This document shows positions 37,743 to 46,874 of a stretch of DNA of 64,000 nucleotides, piece after piece. Origin of the DNA: CAVTWS01 sp963738445 (GTDB taxonomy: Bacteria > Actinomycetota > Acidimicrobiia > Acidimicrobiales > SHLQ01). The position numbers and the translations under genes were made by a program. Location: positions 1 through 64,000 of the forward strand of contig CAVTWS010000011.1 in the NCBI GenBank assembly GCA_963738445.1, written 5' to 3'. The number at the start of each line of letters is the position of its first letter. Positions within the stretch are counted from its first letter, which is position 1. The notes under the pieces are model-generated. The model made no database searches and was not told where the DNA came from. It saw only the letters and a list, made by a program, of their open reading frames with translations.

Positions 37743-39336
37743 GTGCCAACTGTGGTCGAACCCGTCCGAGTGGCCCTGGTCGGGGCGGGCCCCTGGGGGT
37801 CGAACATCGGTCGAACCCTGGCCGCGATCGGCGTGCTCGACTCCGTGGCCGATGTCGACGAGCGCCGAGCCGGCGATCTCGCCGCGGAGTGTGGCGTTCC
37901 GGTCCGGTCGCTACCCGAGGTCCTCGATGACCCGTCGGTCCACGCCGTGGCGGTGGCCGTTCCGGCCGCTCTGCACGCCGAGGTGGGCTTGAGGGTCCTC
38001 GACGCCGAGAAGCACCTGTTCGTCGAGAAACCGCTGGCTCTTCACCTCGCCGATGCCGAACTGCTCGTCGAACGGGCGGCTGCGGCGCAGCGGGTCTTGA
38101 TGGTCGGGCACCTGTACCACTACCACGCCGGCTTCCTCGCCCTGGAGCAGATGGTTCGCGACGGACGGCTCGGACGGCTCTGCTATGTGCACTCCACGCG
38201 CCTCAACCTGGGCCGACTCCGCCGCGAGGAGAACGCGCTGTGGAGCTTCGCCCCCCACGATGTCTCCACCATGCTGCGACTGATGGGCTCGGAGCCCGTC
38301 TCGGTGACGGCGATGGGGGGGTGCTTCGTCCGCCCCGGCATCCACGACATCACGACGACCCACCTCACCTTCCCCGGCGGCGCCCAGGGCCACATCTTCG
38401 TCTCGTGGCTCAACCCCTACAAGGAGCAACGACTCGTCGTCGTCGGTGACGAAGGCATGGCGGTGCTCGACGATCAGCAGCCCTGGGAATCGAAGCTCGT
38501 CGTGGTACCCCCACCGCATCGACCGGCGAGACGATGCGCCGATCCTGTCGCGTGGTGACGGTGAACCGGTTCCCGTGGCGGCCCACGAGCCCCTGAGATC
38601 GGAGATGGAGGCTTTCCTGGCCGCCTGCGCGACCGGGGAGACTCCACCATCCGACGGCGCCGAGGGGTTGCGCGTCCTCCGGGTCCTGACCGCCGCCGAT
38701 CAGTCACTCCGCGCCACCGACGAAACGCGAACGATGACACCAGACCCCGACGCCGGCGAGAACCCGGATGTGTTCGTCCACGAGAGCAGCTACGTCGACG
38801 ACGGCGCCACTGTCGGTCGCGGGACGCGCATCTGGCACTTCTCTCACGTTCAGTCCGGCGCGCGGATCGGGAGTGGGTGCGTGATCGGCCAGAACGTCAA
38901 CGTCGGGCCGGGAGCTGTCGTCGGAGACCGGTGCAAGATCCAGAACAACGTGAGCATCTACGCCGGCGTCGAGTTGGCCGACGACGTGTTCTGTGGCCCC
39001 AGCAGCGTGTTCACGAACGTCGTCAATCCCCGCGCCGACGTCGAACGCAAGGACGAGTTCCGAGCGACGAGGGTGGGTCGGGGGGCCAGCATCGGCGCCA
39101 ACGCCACCGTGGTCTGTGGGCACGACATCGGCCCGTACGCGTTCGTCGCCGCGGGCGCGGTCGTGACGTCGGACGTGGCCGACCACGCCCTCGTGGTGGG
39201 CGTGCCCGCCCGCCAGGTGGGGTGGGTGAGTCGGTCCGGTGACCGGTTGGGGGACGATCTTCGTTGCCCCCGAACCGGCGAGACGTACGAGGTGGGCGAC
39301 CGCGGGAGGCTCCGGCTGGTAGGAGGTGCGTCGTGA
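37743..39336 (+). CDS. Fused Gfo/Idh/MocA dehydrogenase and hexapeptide N-acetyltransferase (WlbA-WlbB type)
   Basis: About 530 residues after removing an extra G at 38505. Residues 1-325 form an NAD-dependent sugar dehydrogenase: VALVGAGPWGSNIGRTLAAI, KHLFVEKPLALH, MVGHLYHYHAGFLAL. Residues 340-530 form a left-handed beta-helix acetyltransferase: VHESSYVDDGATVGRGTRIW, HFSHVQSGARIGSGCVIGQN and GHDIGPYAFVAAGAVVTSDV. No stop lies between them. In known clusters the separate enzymes WlbA/WbpB and WlbB/WbpD flank an aminotransferase in making UDP-2,3-diacetamido-2,3-dideoxy-uronic acid; the aminotransferase follows here too. The fusion is read directly from the sequence once the indel is fixed. 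Confidence 0.85.
39321..39326 (+). promoter_or_regulatory. Strong ribosome binding site
   Basis: AGGAGG lies six bases before GTG 39333. It decides that start over the longer upstream open frame, and it is the best Shine-Dalgarno match noticed in the glycan locus. Confidence 0.7.
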
Positions 39337-40465
39337 TCCCGTTCGTCGACCTCGAGGCGCAACGTCGTCGCCTCGGTCCTGAACTGGATGCGGCCATCGC
39401 CCGCGTGCTCGACCACGGCGCCTACATCAACGGGCCGGAGGTCCTCGAGCTCGAGGGCGCCTTGGCCGAATTCTCAGGCGCCCGACACATCGTCACCTGC
39501 GCCAACGGTACCGATGCGCTGGTTCTCGTCCTGCGAGCGCTCGGCATCGGACCTGGGCGTGCCGTCGTGGTGCCGACGTTCACCTTCGCCGCGACCGCAG
39601 AGGCCGTCGCTCTGGTGGGCGCCACCCCGGTGTTCGCCGACGTCCGTCCCGAGACGTTCGACATCGATCCGGTGAGCCTCGCGGCCGGGTGCGATGTGGC
39701 CCGGTCCGCCGGCCTGGACCCGGCGGCGGTCATCGCCGTCGACCTCTTCGGCCAACCCGCTCCGTACGACGAGCTCGATGCCGTCGCCCGCGATCGCGGT
39801 CTCATCGTGATCGTGGACGCGGCGCAGAGCTTCGGCGCCAGCCTCGGGGATCGGCGGGTCGGCGCGTTGGCCCCGATCACGACCACCAGCTTCTTCCCCG
39901 CCAAACCACTCGGTTGCTATGGCGATGGCGGCGCGGTGATGTGTGAGGACGAGTCGACCGCGCTCGTGATGCGATCGCTGCGCTCTCACGGCGCCGGCTC
40001 GCACAAGTACGACCACGAGCGCCTGGGTCTGAACTCTCGGCTCGACACGCTGCAGGCCGCTGTGCTGTTGCAGAAGCTCTCCGTGTTCGCCGATGAGCTG
40101 GACCGGCGACATGTGGTGGCCTCCCGATACACGGATGCCCTGGCCGGTGAGCCGTCGATCACGACACCGGTTCTGCGTCGCGGAGCCACGTCCGCGTGGG
40201 CTCAGTACACGATCCTGGTTCCGAACCGTGATGCCGTGGCGACGCGGCCTTCGCGGCCGACGGCGTGCCGACTGCTGTGTACTACCCCAAGCCGCTCCAC
40301 CATCAACAGGCGTTTTCAACGCCCCTCCTGGCCTCGCCGTCGCTCCCCGTGGCCGAACGCCTGTCCGGCGAGGTCCTGAGCCTCCCGATGCACCCGTACC
40401 TGGAGCCCGACGTGCAGGCGCGCATCGTCGAGTCGCTTCGGCGTGCCGTGTCGACGTCTGGGTGA
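39333..40465 (+). CDS. DegT/DnrJ/EryC1 aminotransferase (WlbC/WbpE type), frame broken once
   Basis: About 377 residues. IPFVDLEAQRRRLGPELDAA is the usual N-terminus of WbpE-like enzymes; ANGTDALVLVLRALGIGPG, PTFTFAATAEAVALVGATPV, VDAAQSFGAS and SFFPAKPLGCYGDGGAVM follow, with Lys191 as the PLP lysine. Near 40240 one base is missing; restoring it gives AFAADGVPTAVYYPKPLHHQ and a normal C-terminus. The reaction would be amination of the 3-keto group made by the fused dehydrogenase, using glutamate, after which the fused acetyltransferase acts. It overlaps the fusion gene by four bases. Confidence 0.88.
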
Positions 40466-40518
40466 GGAAGCCGCCGAGACCACTGGTCAGGCTCCCTCGA
40501 CGGGCGATCGAACAGCGT

Positions 40519-40524
40519 TAACGT
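40519..40524 (+). promoter_or_regulatory. Candidate -10 box before acyltransferase gene
   Basis: TAACGT lies eight bases before GTG 40533 in the 67-base gap after the aminotransferase, suggesting a separate short-leader transcript for the acyltransferase. Confidence 0.4.
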
Positions 40525-40532
40525 CGCCCGTC

Positions 40533-42559
40533 GTGACGGGAGGCGACGAGAACCGAACGTTCTGGTGGCGCCCTGATGTCCAAGGGCTTCGGGGCGTCGC
40601 CGTGTTGCTCGTCGTCGCCTATCACGCCGGCGGTCCGATCTCGGGGGGCTACATCGGCGTCGACGTGTTCTTCGTCGTGTCGGGGTTCGTGATCGGGGGA
40701 CTGCTGGCTCGGGAGCTCGGCACCGGGACCGTGTCCCTCGGCCGTTTCTACGCGTGCCGGGCGCGCCGCCTCATGCCGGCATTGGCGCTCGTGCTCGTCA
40801 CGGTTGCCGCGGCCACGACGTTCCTCGGGCCGTTGGGAACCGTCGATCGGGCACGCGGCACCGCCCGCGCCGCGGCCCTGGTCTTCGCCAACGGCTACCT
40901 CTACCAGTACGCCGGCGACGGTTACTTCGATGACGCCGCGGAAGCGAATCCGCTGCTTCACACCTGGTCGCTGAGCGTCGAGGAGCAGTTCTACCTGGTG
41001 CTTCCGGTCGTGCTGGTCGTCGCCTGGCGCTGGCGCGGCCGTCGTGGGGCCCAGATCGCCATCGGTGCGCTCTGCTCGGTCTCGCTTCTCCTCTCCGTCC
41101 TGTTCACGACCGACGCCGTCCCCGATCGGATCCCCCGCCCCGAAGCCTTGGCGTTCTACGTGCCGTTCACCCGGACCTGGGAGTTCGGGGTCGGCGTCGC
41201 GTTGGCCCTGGCCGGACGCCGGACCTGGCCTCCGGTGCTCGGGGTGGTGGGCATCGTTGTCGTGCTGGGATCAGCGATCGGGTTCGACGATGGCTCCGCC
41301 TTTCCGGGCTACGCGGCCCTGGGCCCGGTCATCGGCACCGCGCTGCTCGATCGGCACGGGTGGGGGCCCCGGAGTCGGTCGGCTGCTCCGTTCGGGGCCG
41401 CTCGTGTGGGTCGGCGACCGTTCTTACAGCTGGTACCTGTGGCACTGGCCTGCGCTGGTGTGGGCTCGCTCGCTCTACCCGAGTCGAGGGTCGTGGCCCG
41501 AGGTCGCCGCCGTCGGCGGATCGCTGGTCCTGGCCGACCTGTCGTATCGGCTGGTCGAGGAACGATTCCGCGTACGCGATGGCGCACCTCGTCGTGTCCT
41601 CGCGCTCGGGCTCGCGTGCGTCCTCGCGCCAGTGACCGCGTCGGTCGTTCTCCAGCCCATCGATTCCTGGTTCGACGGCACGGAGGCCGGCGCCGCCTAC
41701 GCGTCTGCCGTGTTGCCCCATCTCGACGTCGCGGGTGGATGCGATGGGCGCCAGGTCCCGTCTGTTCGGGCATCGTCGCCGCGGTGCGTCATCCCCGCGG
41801 GTCCGGACGATCCTCCCAGGGGACGGGTCGTGCTGATCGGCGACTCCACCGCGGGGCACCTCAGCGAGGGCGTCGTGGCCGCGGCGTCGTCGCTCGGATA
41901 CGAGACGGTGTTGGCGACCGCATCGGGTTGCCCGTTCGTTGACCTGACATTGGTACGAACCGGCGCGGGTGACTGCGTGTCGGGAGCACGTGACATCGAT
42001 CGTCGATGACCTCGTCGCCGATCCTCCTGACGTGGTGATCCTGGCCACGTCGACGTACGGCGTCCTGTCCTGTCGCACCTGTCCGATGCTGGACCCGGTG
42101 ACCGGCCGTATCGAAACATCGGAGGCGGCGAGGTCGACGGCGTTTTCGGACGGGCTCCGGCGGGTGCTCGTCGGTCTTGGTGATGCGGGCATCGGAACGG
42201 TGCTGGTTCACTCGGCCCCCAACGTCGGCGACTGGGTGCTCCGGGAGTGCGCGGGCGCTCGGCTCCTGGCCGACGCGTCGTCCTGCGGGACAACCCGGGA
42301 CCAGGAGTGGCTTGACACCACGTGGTCCGAGATCCGAGCGGTTGAGGCCGCGGCGGCCGCTGATCTGGCGAGCGTGACGACCGTGCCGGTGGTCGACATC
42401 GCGTGCGGCGATGGTCCCGGCTGCTCGACATACCGTGACGGACACTGGTGGTACCGGGACGCGGCTCACCTGACCCCGTTTGCCTCGGCTCAGCTTGCGC
42501 CCCGACTCGCCGACGCCATGGAAACCGCGGTGGAGTACACACTCCGGCCCGCCGCGTAG
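40533..42559 (+). CDS. Acyltransferase-3 (OafA/YrhL) with C-terminal SGNH domain, frame broken twice
   Basis: About 674 residues after removing extra bases at 41373 (CGG followed by A) and 41983. The N-terminal membrane domain has PDVQGLRGVAVLLVVAYHAG, GGYIGVDVFFVVSGFVIGG and HTWSLSVEEQFYLVLPVVLV, the acyltransferase-3 signatures including the Arg and His expected for acyl-CoA use. After about ten helices comes an extracytoplasmic SGNH-like domain with VVLIGDSTAGHLSEG and a late DAAHLTPFASAQLAP block holding the Asp and His. Such fused proteins O-acetylate surface glycans. The GTG start was chosen because the conserved region begins directly after it. Confidence 0.88.
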
Positions 42560-42607
42560 GCTCCGTCCGTGAATTCTCGACGGCGCCCTCCGGTTGACGT
42601 CCCGTGA
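42557..42607 (+). promoter_or_regulatory. Internal promoter and 12-codon leaderless leader ORF
   Basis: TAGGCT (42557-42562) overlaps the TAG stop of the acyltransferase and lies six bases before GTG 42569. That GTG opens a 12-codon frame ending in TGA at 42605-42607, which overlaps the epimerase GTG at 42604 by four bases. This looks like a short coupled leader that delivers ribosomes to a start lacking a Shine-Dalgarno. It may be chance. Confidence 0.4.
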
Positions 42608-43566
42608 CGGCGCTCGTGACCGGAGCCGCCGGGTTCATCGGGAGCAGCCTCGTCGACCGACTCCTGGCCGATGGTGAGACGGTGGTCGGTGTCGACGCCC
42701 TGTTCGGGCCTCGTGAGCCCGACACCCGGCGGTCGAACCTCGCCGGCGCGGACGGGCACGCGGGCTTTCGGCTCGTGGAGGGCGACCTCCTCACCGCGGA
42801 TCTCGATGCCCTCGTCGACGGTGCCGATGTCGTGTACCACCTCGCCGGCCGGCCCGGCGTCCAGACCTCGTGGGGGCCGGCGTTCGAGGAGCACCTCCGG
42901 CACAACACGCTCACCACCCACCTGTTGCTCGACTCCGCCCGGCGGGCCGGCGTGGCCCGGGTAGTGGTGGCATCGAGCTCATCGGTGTACGGCGCCGTGC
43001 CCACTGGGCAGGCCCGTGAGGACGATCCTCCGACGCCGGTGAGTCCCTACGGCGTGAGCAAACTCGCCGCCGAGCACGTGGCCGCGGTGCAGGCGGCGCG
43101 TGGCCTCCCGGTCGTGTGCCTCCGCTACTTCTCCGTCTACGGCCCGCGTCAACGGCCGGACATGGCACCGTTCCGGATCGTCGATGCGGCGCTCACCGGC
43201 TCGACCTTCACGCTGTTCGGCGACGGTCATCAGGCGCGCGACCTGACCTTCGTGGAGGATGTGGTCGAAGCCACGGTCCGGGCCGGCACGCAGCCGGTCA
43301 CGCCGGGGACGGTGATCAACGTCGGTGGCGAGGCCCCCGTCTCGATGAACGAGGTGATCGCCCAGGTCGAGCAGCTGACGGGCCGCCCGGTCGATGTTCG
43401 CCGTGACCTCCGACCACCCGGAGACCCCGATCGCACCTCCGCCGACGTGAGCCGGGCCGGCGACCTCCTCGGATGGTCTCCGGCCGTGGCTCTGGCGGAC
43501 GGCCTGCGCCGGCAGATCGAGTGGCACGCCTCCGTGATCACCAGTCGGCTGGCTGTCGACTCCTGA
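42604..43566 (+). CDS. NAD-dependent nucleotide-sugar epimerase/dehydratase (GalE/WbpP-like SDR)
   Basis: A 320-residue extended SDR in a clean frame. It has TGAAGFIGSSLVDRLLADG, VYHLAGRPGVQTSWG, VVASSSSVYGAVPTGQ, YGVSKLAAEHVAAVQAARG with the Tyr149-x3-Lys153 pair, and VCLRYFSVYGPRQRPDMAPF. The RQRPDMA block is typical of UDP-glucuronate or UDP-glucose 4-epimerases. Product choice is not resolvable by eye. It closes the glycan locus. Its GTG start overlaps a short upstream ORF. Confidence 0.88.
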   Translation: MTALVTGAAGFIGSSLVDRLLADGETVVGVDALFGPREPDTRRSNLAGADGHAGFRLVEGDLLTADLDALVDGADVVYHLAGRPGVQTSWGPAFEEHLRHNTLTTHLLLDSARRAGVARVVVASSSSVYGAVPTGQAREDDPPTPVSPYGVSKLAAEHVAAVQAARGLPVVCLRYFSVYGPRQRPDMAPFRIVDAALTGSTFTLFGDGHQARDLTFVEDVVEATVRAGTQPVTPGTVINVGGEAPVSMNEVIAQVEQLTGRPVDVRRDLRPPGDPDRTSADVSRAGDLLGWSPAVALADGLRRQIEWHASVITSRLAVDS

Positions 43567-43684
43567 CGCTCTGGGTGAGGTGGGGGCCCATTGCCAGCCA
43601 ACTGCCAGGTTCGACCCTCACACTGCGAGTCACAACCCGCTCGATCGTGACGGCCGCCCGTCACCCGATCCCCTGGAGAACGCA
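43567..43684 (+). promoter_or_regulatory. Intergenic region upstream of repeat protein
   Basis: A 118-base gap with no obvious TANNNT box close to the start. GGAG about six bases before GTG 43685 is a good ribosome binding site, so this gene probably has a leader, unlike the module starts in the glycan locus. No hairpin was found. Confidence 0.35.
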
Positions 43685-44707
43685 GTGTCGACCGACGAGA
43701 CCAGCCCGACCCGCTCCCGTTCCTCGCGCCGGCTGGTGGCCCCCGCGGCCATCGCCGCCGCCGTGCTCGGTGGTGCCCTGGGTGGCGCCGTGCTCGGCAT
43801 CCCCGGCGTGTCCGGCGCCCAGGACGAGCCGACGACCACCACCGCGGCTCCCGAGTCATCCGACGAGGCGACCACCGACGACAGCACGACCGACGACACC
43901 ACCACCGACGAGGCGGACTGCGACCGAGGCTTCGGTCACCACCTCGGGCTCGGTGCCGCGGCCGAAGCGCTCGGGCTCACCGAGGACGAGCTGAGGACGC
44001 AGGTCCAAGACGGCGCCACGCTCGCCGATGTGGCCGCCGCTCAGGGCGTTGAGGTTCAGGCGTTGATCGACGCGCTCGTCGCCGACGCCCAGACCCACCT
44101 CGACGAGGAAGTGGCCGAGGGCGATCTCGACCAGACCGAGGCCGACTCGATCGCCGCCGAGTTGACCGACCGCGTCACCGCCATGGTCAACGGTGAACTG
44201 TCCTCGTTCGGCAGTCCCGGTTTCGGCGGGCCCCGCATGGGCCACGGCGGCCCCGGGTTCGGTCACTTCGGTGCCGGGCTCGGTGCCGCGGCCGGGGCGC
44301 TCGGCCTCACCACCGACGAACTGATGACCCAGCTCCAGGACGGCACGTCGCTGGCCGACATCGCCGCCGCTCAAGGCGTCGAGGTCCAGACGTTGATCGA
44401 TGCTCTCGTCGCCGAGGCTCAGGGCCGGCTCGACGAAGCGGTCGCCGCGGGTGACCTCGATCAGGCCCGGGCCGATGAGATCGCCGCCGAGTTGACCGAC
44501 CGCATCACCGCCATGGTCAACGGCGACGGCATCGGATTCGGTGGCCCCGGCGTCGGCGGCCCTGGCTTCGGCGGCCCTGGCTTCGGTGGTCGTCACGCGC
44601 GCCGCGCGTTCGACGAGGACGGAACCGCGACGGATGACACCACGACCGACGACGCCACCCAGCCGTCGAGCGGATCGTCGAGCGGCTCGGGCTCCCTCGG
44701 AGCGTGA
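43685..44707 (+). CDS. Secreted acidic protein with two tandem helical repeats
   Basis: A 340-residue protein from GTG 43685 (ribosome site GGAGAACGCA). Its N-terminus has twin arginines (RSRSSRRLV) and a hydrophobic stretch ending near GVSGAQDE, so it is exported, by Sec or Tat. A Thr/Asp-rich linker precedes two copies of a roughly 85-residue domain (LGLGAAAEALGLTEDELRTQ and GLGAAAGALGLTTDELMTQL are their starts), each ending TAMVNG. A Gly/Phe-rich stretch (GGPGFGGPGFGG) and a Thr/Ser tail close it. Similar LGLTEDEL...AAAQGV repeats occur in uncharacterised actinobacterial and Firmicutes secreted proteins. The function is unknown. Confidence 0.8.
   Translation: MSTDETSPTRSRSSRRLVAPAAIAAAVLGGALGGAVLGIPGVSGAQDEPTTTTAAPESSDEATTDDSTTDDTTTDEADCDRGFGHHLGLGAAAEALGLTEDELRTQVQDGATLADVAAAQGVEVQALIDALVADAQTHLDEEVAEGDLDQTEADSIAAELTDRVTAMVNGELSSFGSPGFGGPRMGHGGPGFGHFGAGLGAAAGALGLTTDELMTQLQDGTSLADIAAAQGVEVQTLIDALVAEAQGRLDEAVAAGDLDQARADEIAAELTDRITAMVNGDGIGFGGPGVGGPGFGGPGFGGRHARRAFDEDGTATDDTTTDDATQPSSGSSSGSGSLGA
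43943..44529 (+). repeat. Tandem duplication of about 255 bases inside the secreted protein gene
   Basis: Copies at about 43943-44197 and 44275-44529 start 332 bases apart and are highly alike at protein and DNA level; for instance both contain the AAAQGVEVQ and AELTDR blocks. The Gly-rich spacer between them differs. This is an intragenic domain duplication rather than a mobile repeat. Confidence 0.8.
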
Positions 44708-44720
44708 TCCGGCGGGCGGC

Positions 44721-44726
44721 TAGCGT
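44721..44726 (+). promoter_or_regulatory. Candidate -10 box before nitroreductase gene
   Basis: TAGCGT lies eight bases before GTG 44735, the same short-leader arrangement as at the glycan module starts. Confidence 0.4.
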
Positions 44727-44734
44727 CAGCCCCT

Positions 44735-45499
44735 GTGACCGACGCAGCAGACCTCGCGAAACTCGACCTTCCGGCCGACACCGTCGGCCTGATCGAGGGT
44801 CTCACCACCACCCGGGCCATCCGTCGTTACCGCGACGAGCCGGTGCCGCCCGAGGCCCTGCGGGCGATGCTGTTCGCCGCCACCCGCGCCCCGAGCGGCT
44901 CGAACCGTCAGCCCTTCCGGTTCATCGTGCTCACCGACGGTCCCAAGGCGAAGGCGGCCAAGGGCTCATCGCCCAGGGCGCCCAGCGGGCCTGGGGCGCA
45001 CAAACGTGACAACGACGGCTACGACAAGGGCTCGGGCGCCGTGGCCGACTCGCCCAAGGCCCGTATGGCCGCCACGATGCAGCGGTACACCGACGAGTTC
45101 GCGTCGGTGCCCGTGCTCGTCCTGCCCTGCCTGGTGCGCTACCGCGACCCGAACTCGTTCGAAGGCGCCTCGATCTTCCCGGCCTGCCAGAACCTGCTGC
45201 TGGCCGCCCGGGCGTTGGGGTACGGCGGGGTGCTGACCGGCTGGCACGGCACCGTCGAGACGGAGCTGCGTCGAGCTGCTCGACATCCCCGACGGGGTGT
45301 TCATGGCCGCCACCATCACGATCGGCAAACCCGAGGGAGCCACGGACCGGTTCGTCGCCGTCCGATCTCCGAGCTCGTCTACGCCGAGGGCTGGGGCGAC
45401 ACCCCGGCCTGGGCCGTGGATCCGCCGGGAACCGCCCACACGTCAGCCGGCCCGCCCAAGGGCACGACACCCCTGTCGGTCCCACCCCCGGCGGGCTAG
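44735..45499 (+). CDS. Nitroreductase-family FMN oxidoreductase, four frame breaks
   Basis: About 254 residues. TTTRAIRRYRDEPVPPEALR and ATRAPSGSNRQPFRFIVL are the FMN-binding N-terminal blocks; PACQNLLLAARALGYGGVL and FMAATITIGKPEG are the later ones. Frames break near 44966 (missing base), at 45001 (GCA then C), at 45272 (CGT then C) and near 45350 (missing base); the net shift is zero, so an uninterrupted but partly wrong frame remains. Correction gives ELLDIPDGVFMAATI and RRRPISELVYAEGW. The family reduces nitro groups, quinones or flavin-linked substrates with NAD(P)H. It is not obviously linked to either neighbour. Confidence 0.83.
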   Translation: MTDAADLAKLDLPADTVGLIEGLTTTRAIRRYRDEPVPPEALRAMLFAATRAPSGSNRQPFRFIVLTDGPKAKAAKGSSPRAPSGPGAHKRDNDGYDKGSGAVADSPKARMAATMQRYTDEFASVPVLVLPCLVRYRDPNSFEGASIFPACQNLLLAARALGYGGVLTGWHGTVETELRRAARHPRRGVHGRHHHDRQTRGSHGPVRRRPISELVYAEGWGDTPAWAVDPPGTAHTSAGPPKGTTPLSVPPPAG

Positions 45500-45504
45500 G
45501 GACG

Positions 45505-45529
45505 GTGCCGCGACGACCTAGCGCGGCAC
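45505..45529. terminator. Hairpin after nitroreductase gene
   Basis: GTGCCGCG (45505-45512) pairs with CGCGGCAC (45522-45529) around a nine-base loop, starting five bases after the stop. It lies before the -10 box of the next gene, so it plausibly separates two transcripts. Confidence 0.5.
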
Positions 45530-45552
45530 TCCCCGTCGCCGGCGCCGACCGG

Positions 45553-45558
45553 TACTGT
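45553..45558 (+). promoter_or_regulatory. Candidate -10 box before amidohydrolase
   Basis: TACTGT ends seven bases before ATG 45566, again suggesting a leaderless or near-leaderless mRNA. Confidence 0.4.
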
Positions 45559-45565
45559 CTGGGAT

Positions 45566-46858
45566 ATGCGCGCAGACGACATGATCCTCATCAGCGTCGA
45601 CGACCACCTGGTGGAACCGCCCGACGCTGTTCGACGCCCACATCCCGGCCGAAGTACAAGGACCGGGCCCCCAAGATCGTGCACAGCCCGACGGCGACGA
45701 CGTGTGGGTCTTCGACGGCGCCGTCATCCCCAACGTCGGGCTCAACGCCGTGGCCGGTCGGCCCCGCGAGGAGTACGGCGTCGAGCCGACGGCGTTCGAC
45801 GAGATGCGCCCCGGCTGCTGGGACGTCGACGAGCGGATCAAGGACATGAACGCCGCCGGCGTGCTCGGCGTCGATGAACTTCCCGAGCTTCCCGGGGTTC
45901 TCCGGCCGCCTCTTCGCCGCCAACGCCGACAAGGGCCTCGCCCTGGCCTGCATCCAGGCCTACAACGACTGGCACATCGACGAATGGTGCGGCGCCTACC
46001 CCGGCCGCTTCATCCCGATGGCGCTGCCCGTGCTGTGGGACCCCGAGCTCGCCGCCGCCGAGGTGCGCCGCATCGCCGCCAAGGGCTGCCACTCGCTCAC
46101 CTTCACCGAGAACCCCGCACCTGCTCGGCTACCCGAGCTTCCACGACGAGCACTGGGATCCGTTGTGGAAGGCCGTGTGCGACGAGAACGTCGTCCTGTC
46201 GATCCACCTCGGCTCGTCGGGCCAGCTCGCCGTCACCGCCCCCAACGCCCCGGTCGACGTGATGATCACCCTCCAGCCCATGAACATCTGCCAGGCCGCC
46301 GCCGACATGCTGTGGTCGCGGGTCATCAAGGAGTTCCCCGCCATCAAGCATCGCGCTGTCCGAGGGCGGCACCGGCTGGATCCCCTACTTCCTCGAGCGC
46401 CTCGACCGCACCTACGACGATGCACAGCGTCTGGACCGGCCAGGACTTCGGCGGCCGCATGCCGAGCGAGGTGTTCCGCGAGCACTTCCTCACCTGCTTC
46501 ATCGACGACCCGGTGGGCATCGCGCTCCGCGACATGATCGGCATCGACAACATCTGCCTGGGAATGCGACTACCCGCACTCCGACTCGTCGTGGCCCACG
46601 CCCGGCGAGGAGTCTCGCGCCGGGCGACGGACGGCGTGACCGACGAGCGACATCAACAAGATCACCTACCAGAACGCCATGCGCTGGTACTCGTTCGATC
46701 CGTTCGTCCACCGGCCCAGGGCCCAGTCGACCGTGGCCGCCCTGCGGGCCGAAGCCGTCGGTCACGACATCTCGGTCCGCAGCTACGACAAGGGGCGATT
46801 CGTCCGCTCCGGTGCCGGCACCGACCTCGCCCAACTCGCCGCCAACGCCACCGCGTGA
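45566..46858 (+). CDS. Amidohydrolase-2 family (ACMSD-like TIM barrel), many frame breaks
   Basis: About 425 residues after repair. ILISVDDHLVEPPDLFDAHI is the N-terminal metal-site strand; FPSFPGFSGRLFA, CIQAYNDWHIDEWCG, FIPMALPVLWDPELAAAEVR, MNICQAAADMLWSRVIKEFP and REHFLTCFIDDPVGIALRD follow, as in actinobacterial proteins related to ACMS decarboxylase. Extra bases lie at 45626, 45651, 45870, about 46116, 46349, 46419, 46558 and 46648, and one is missing near 45691. Because homology continues across each break and no premature stop is conserved, these look like assembly errors. The substrate is unknown; context suggests aromatic or lipid catabolism. Confidence 0.8.
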
Positions 46859-46874
46859 GCGTCGCAGTAAGAGA

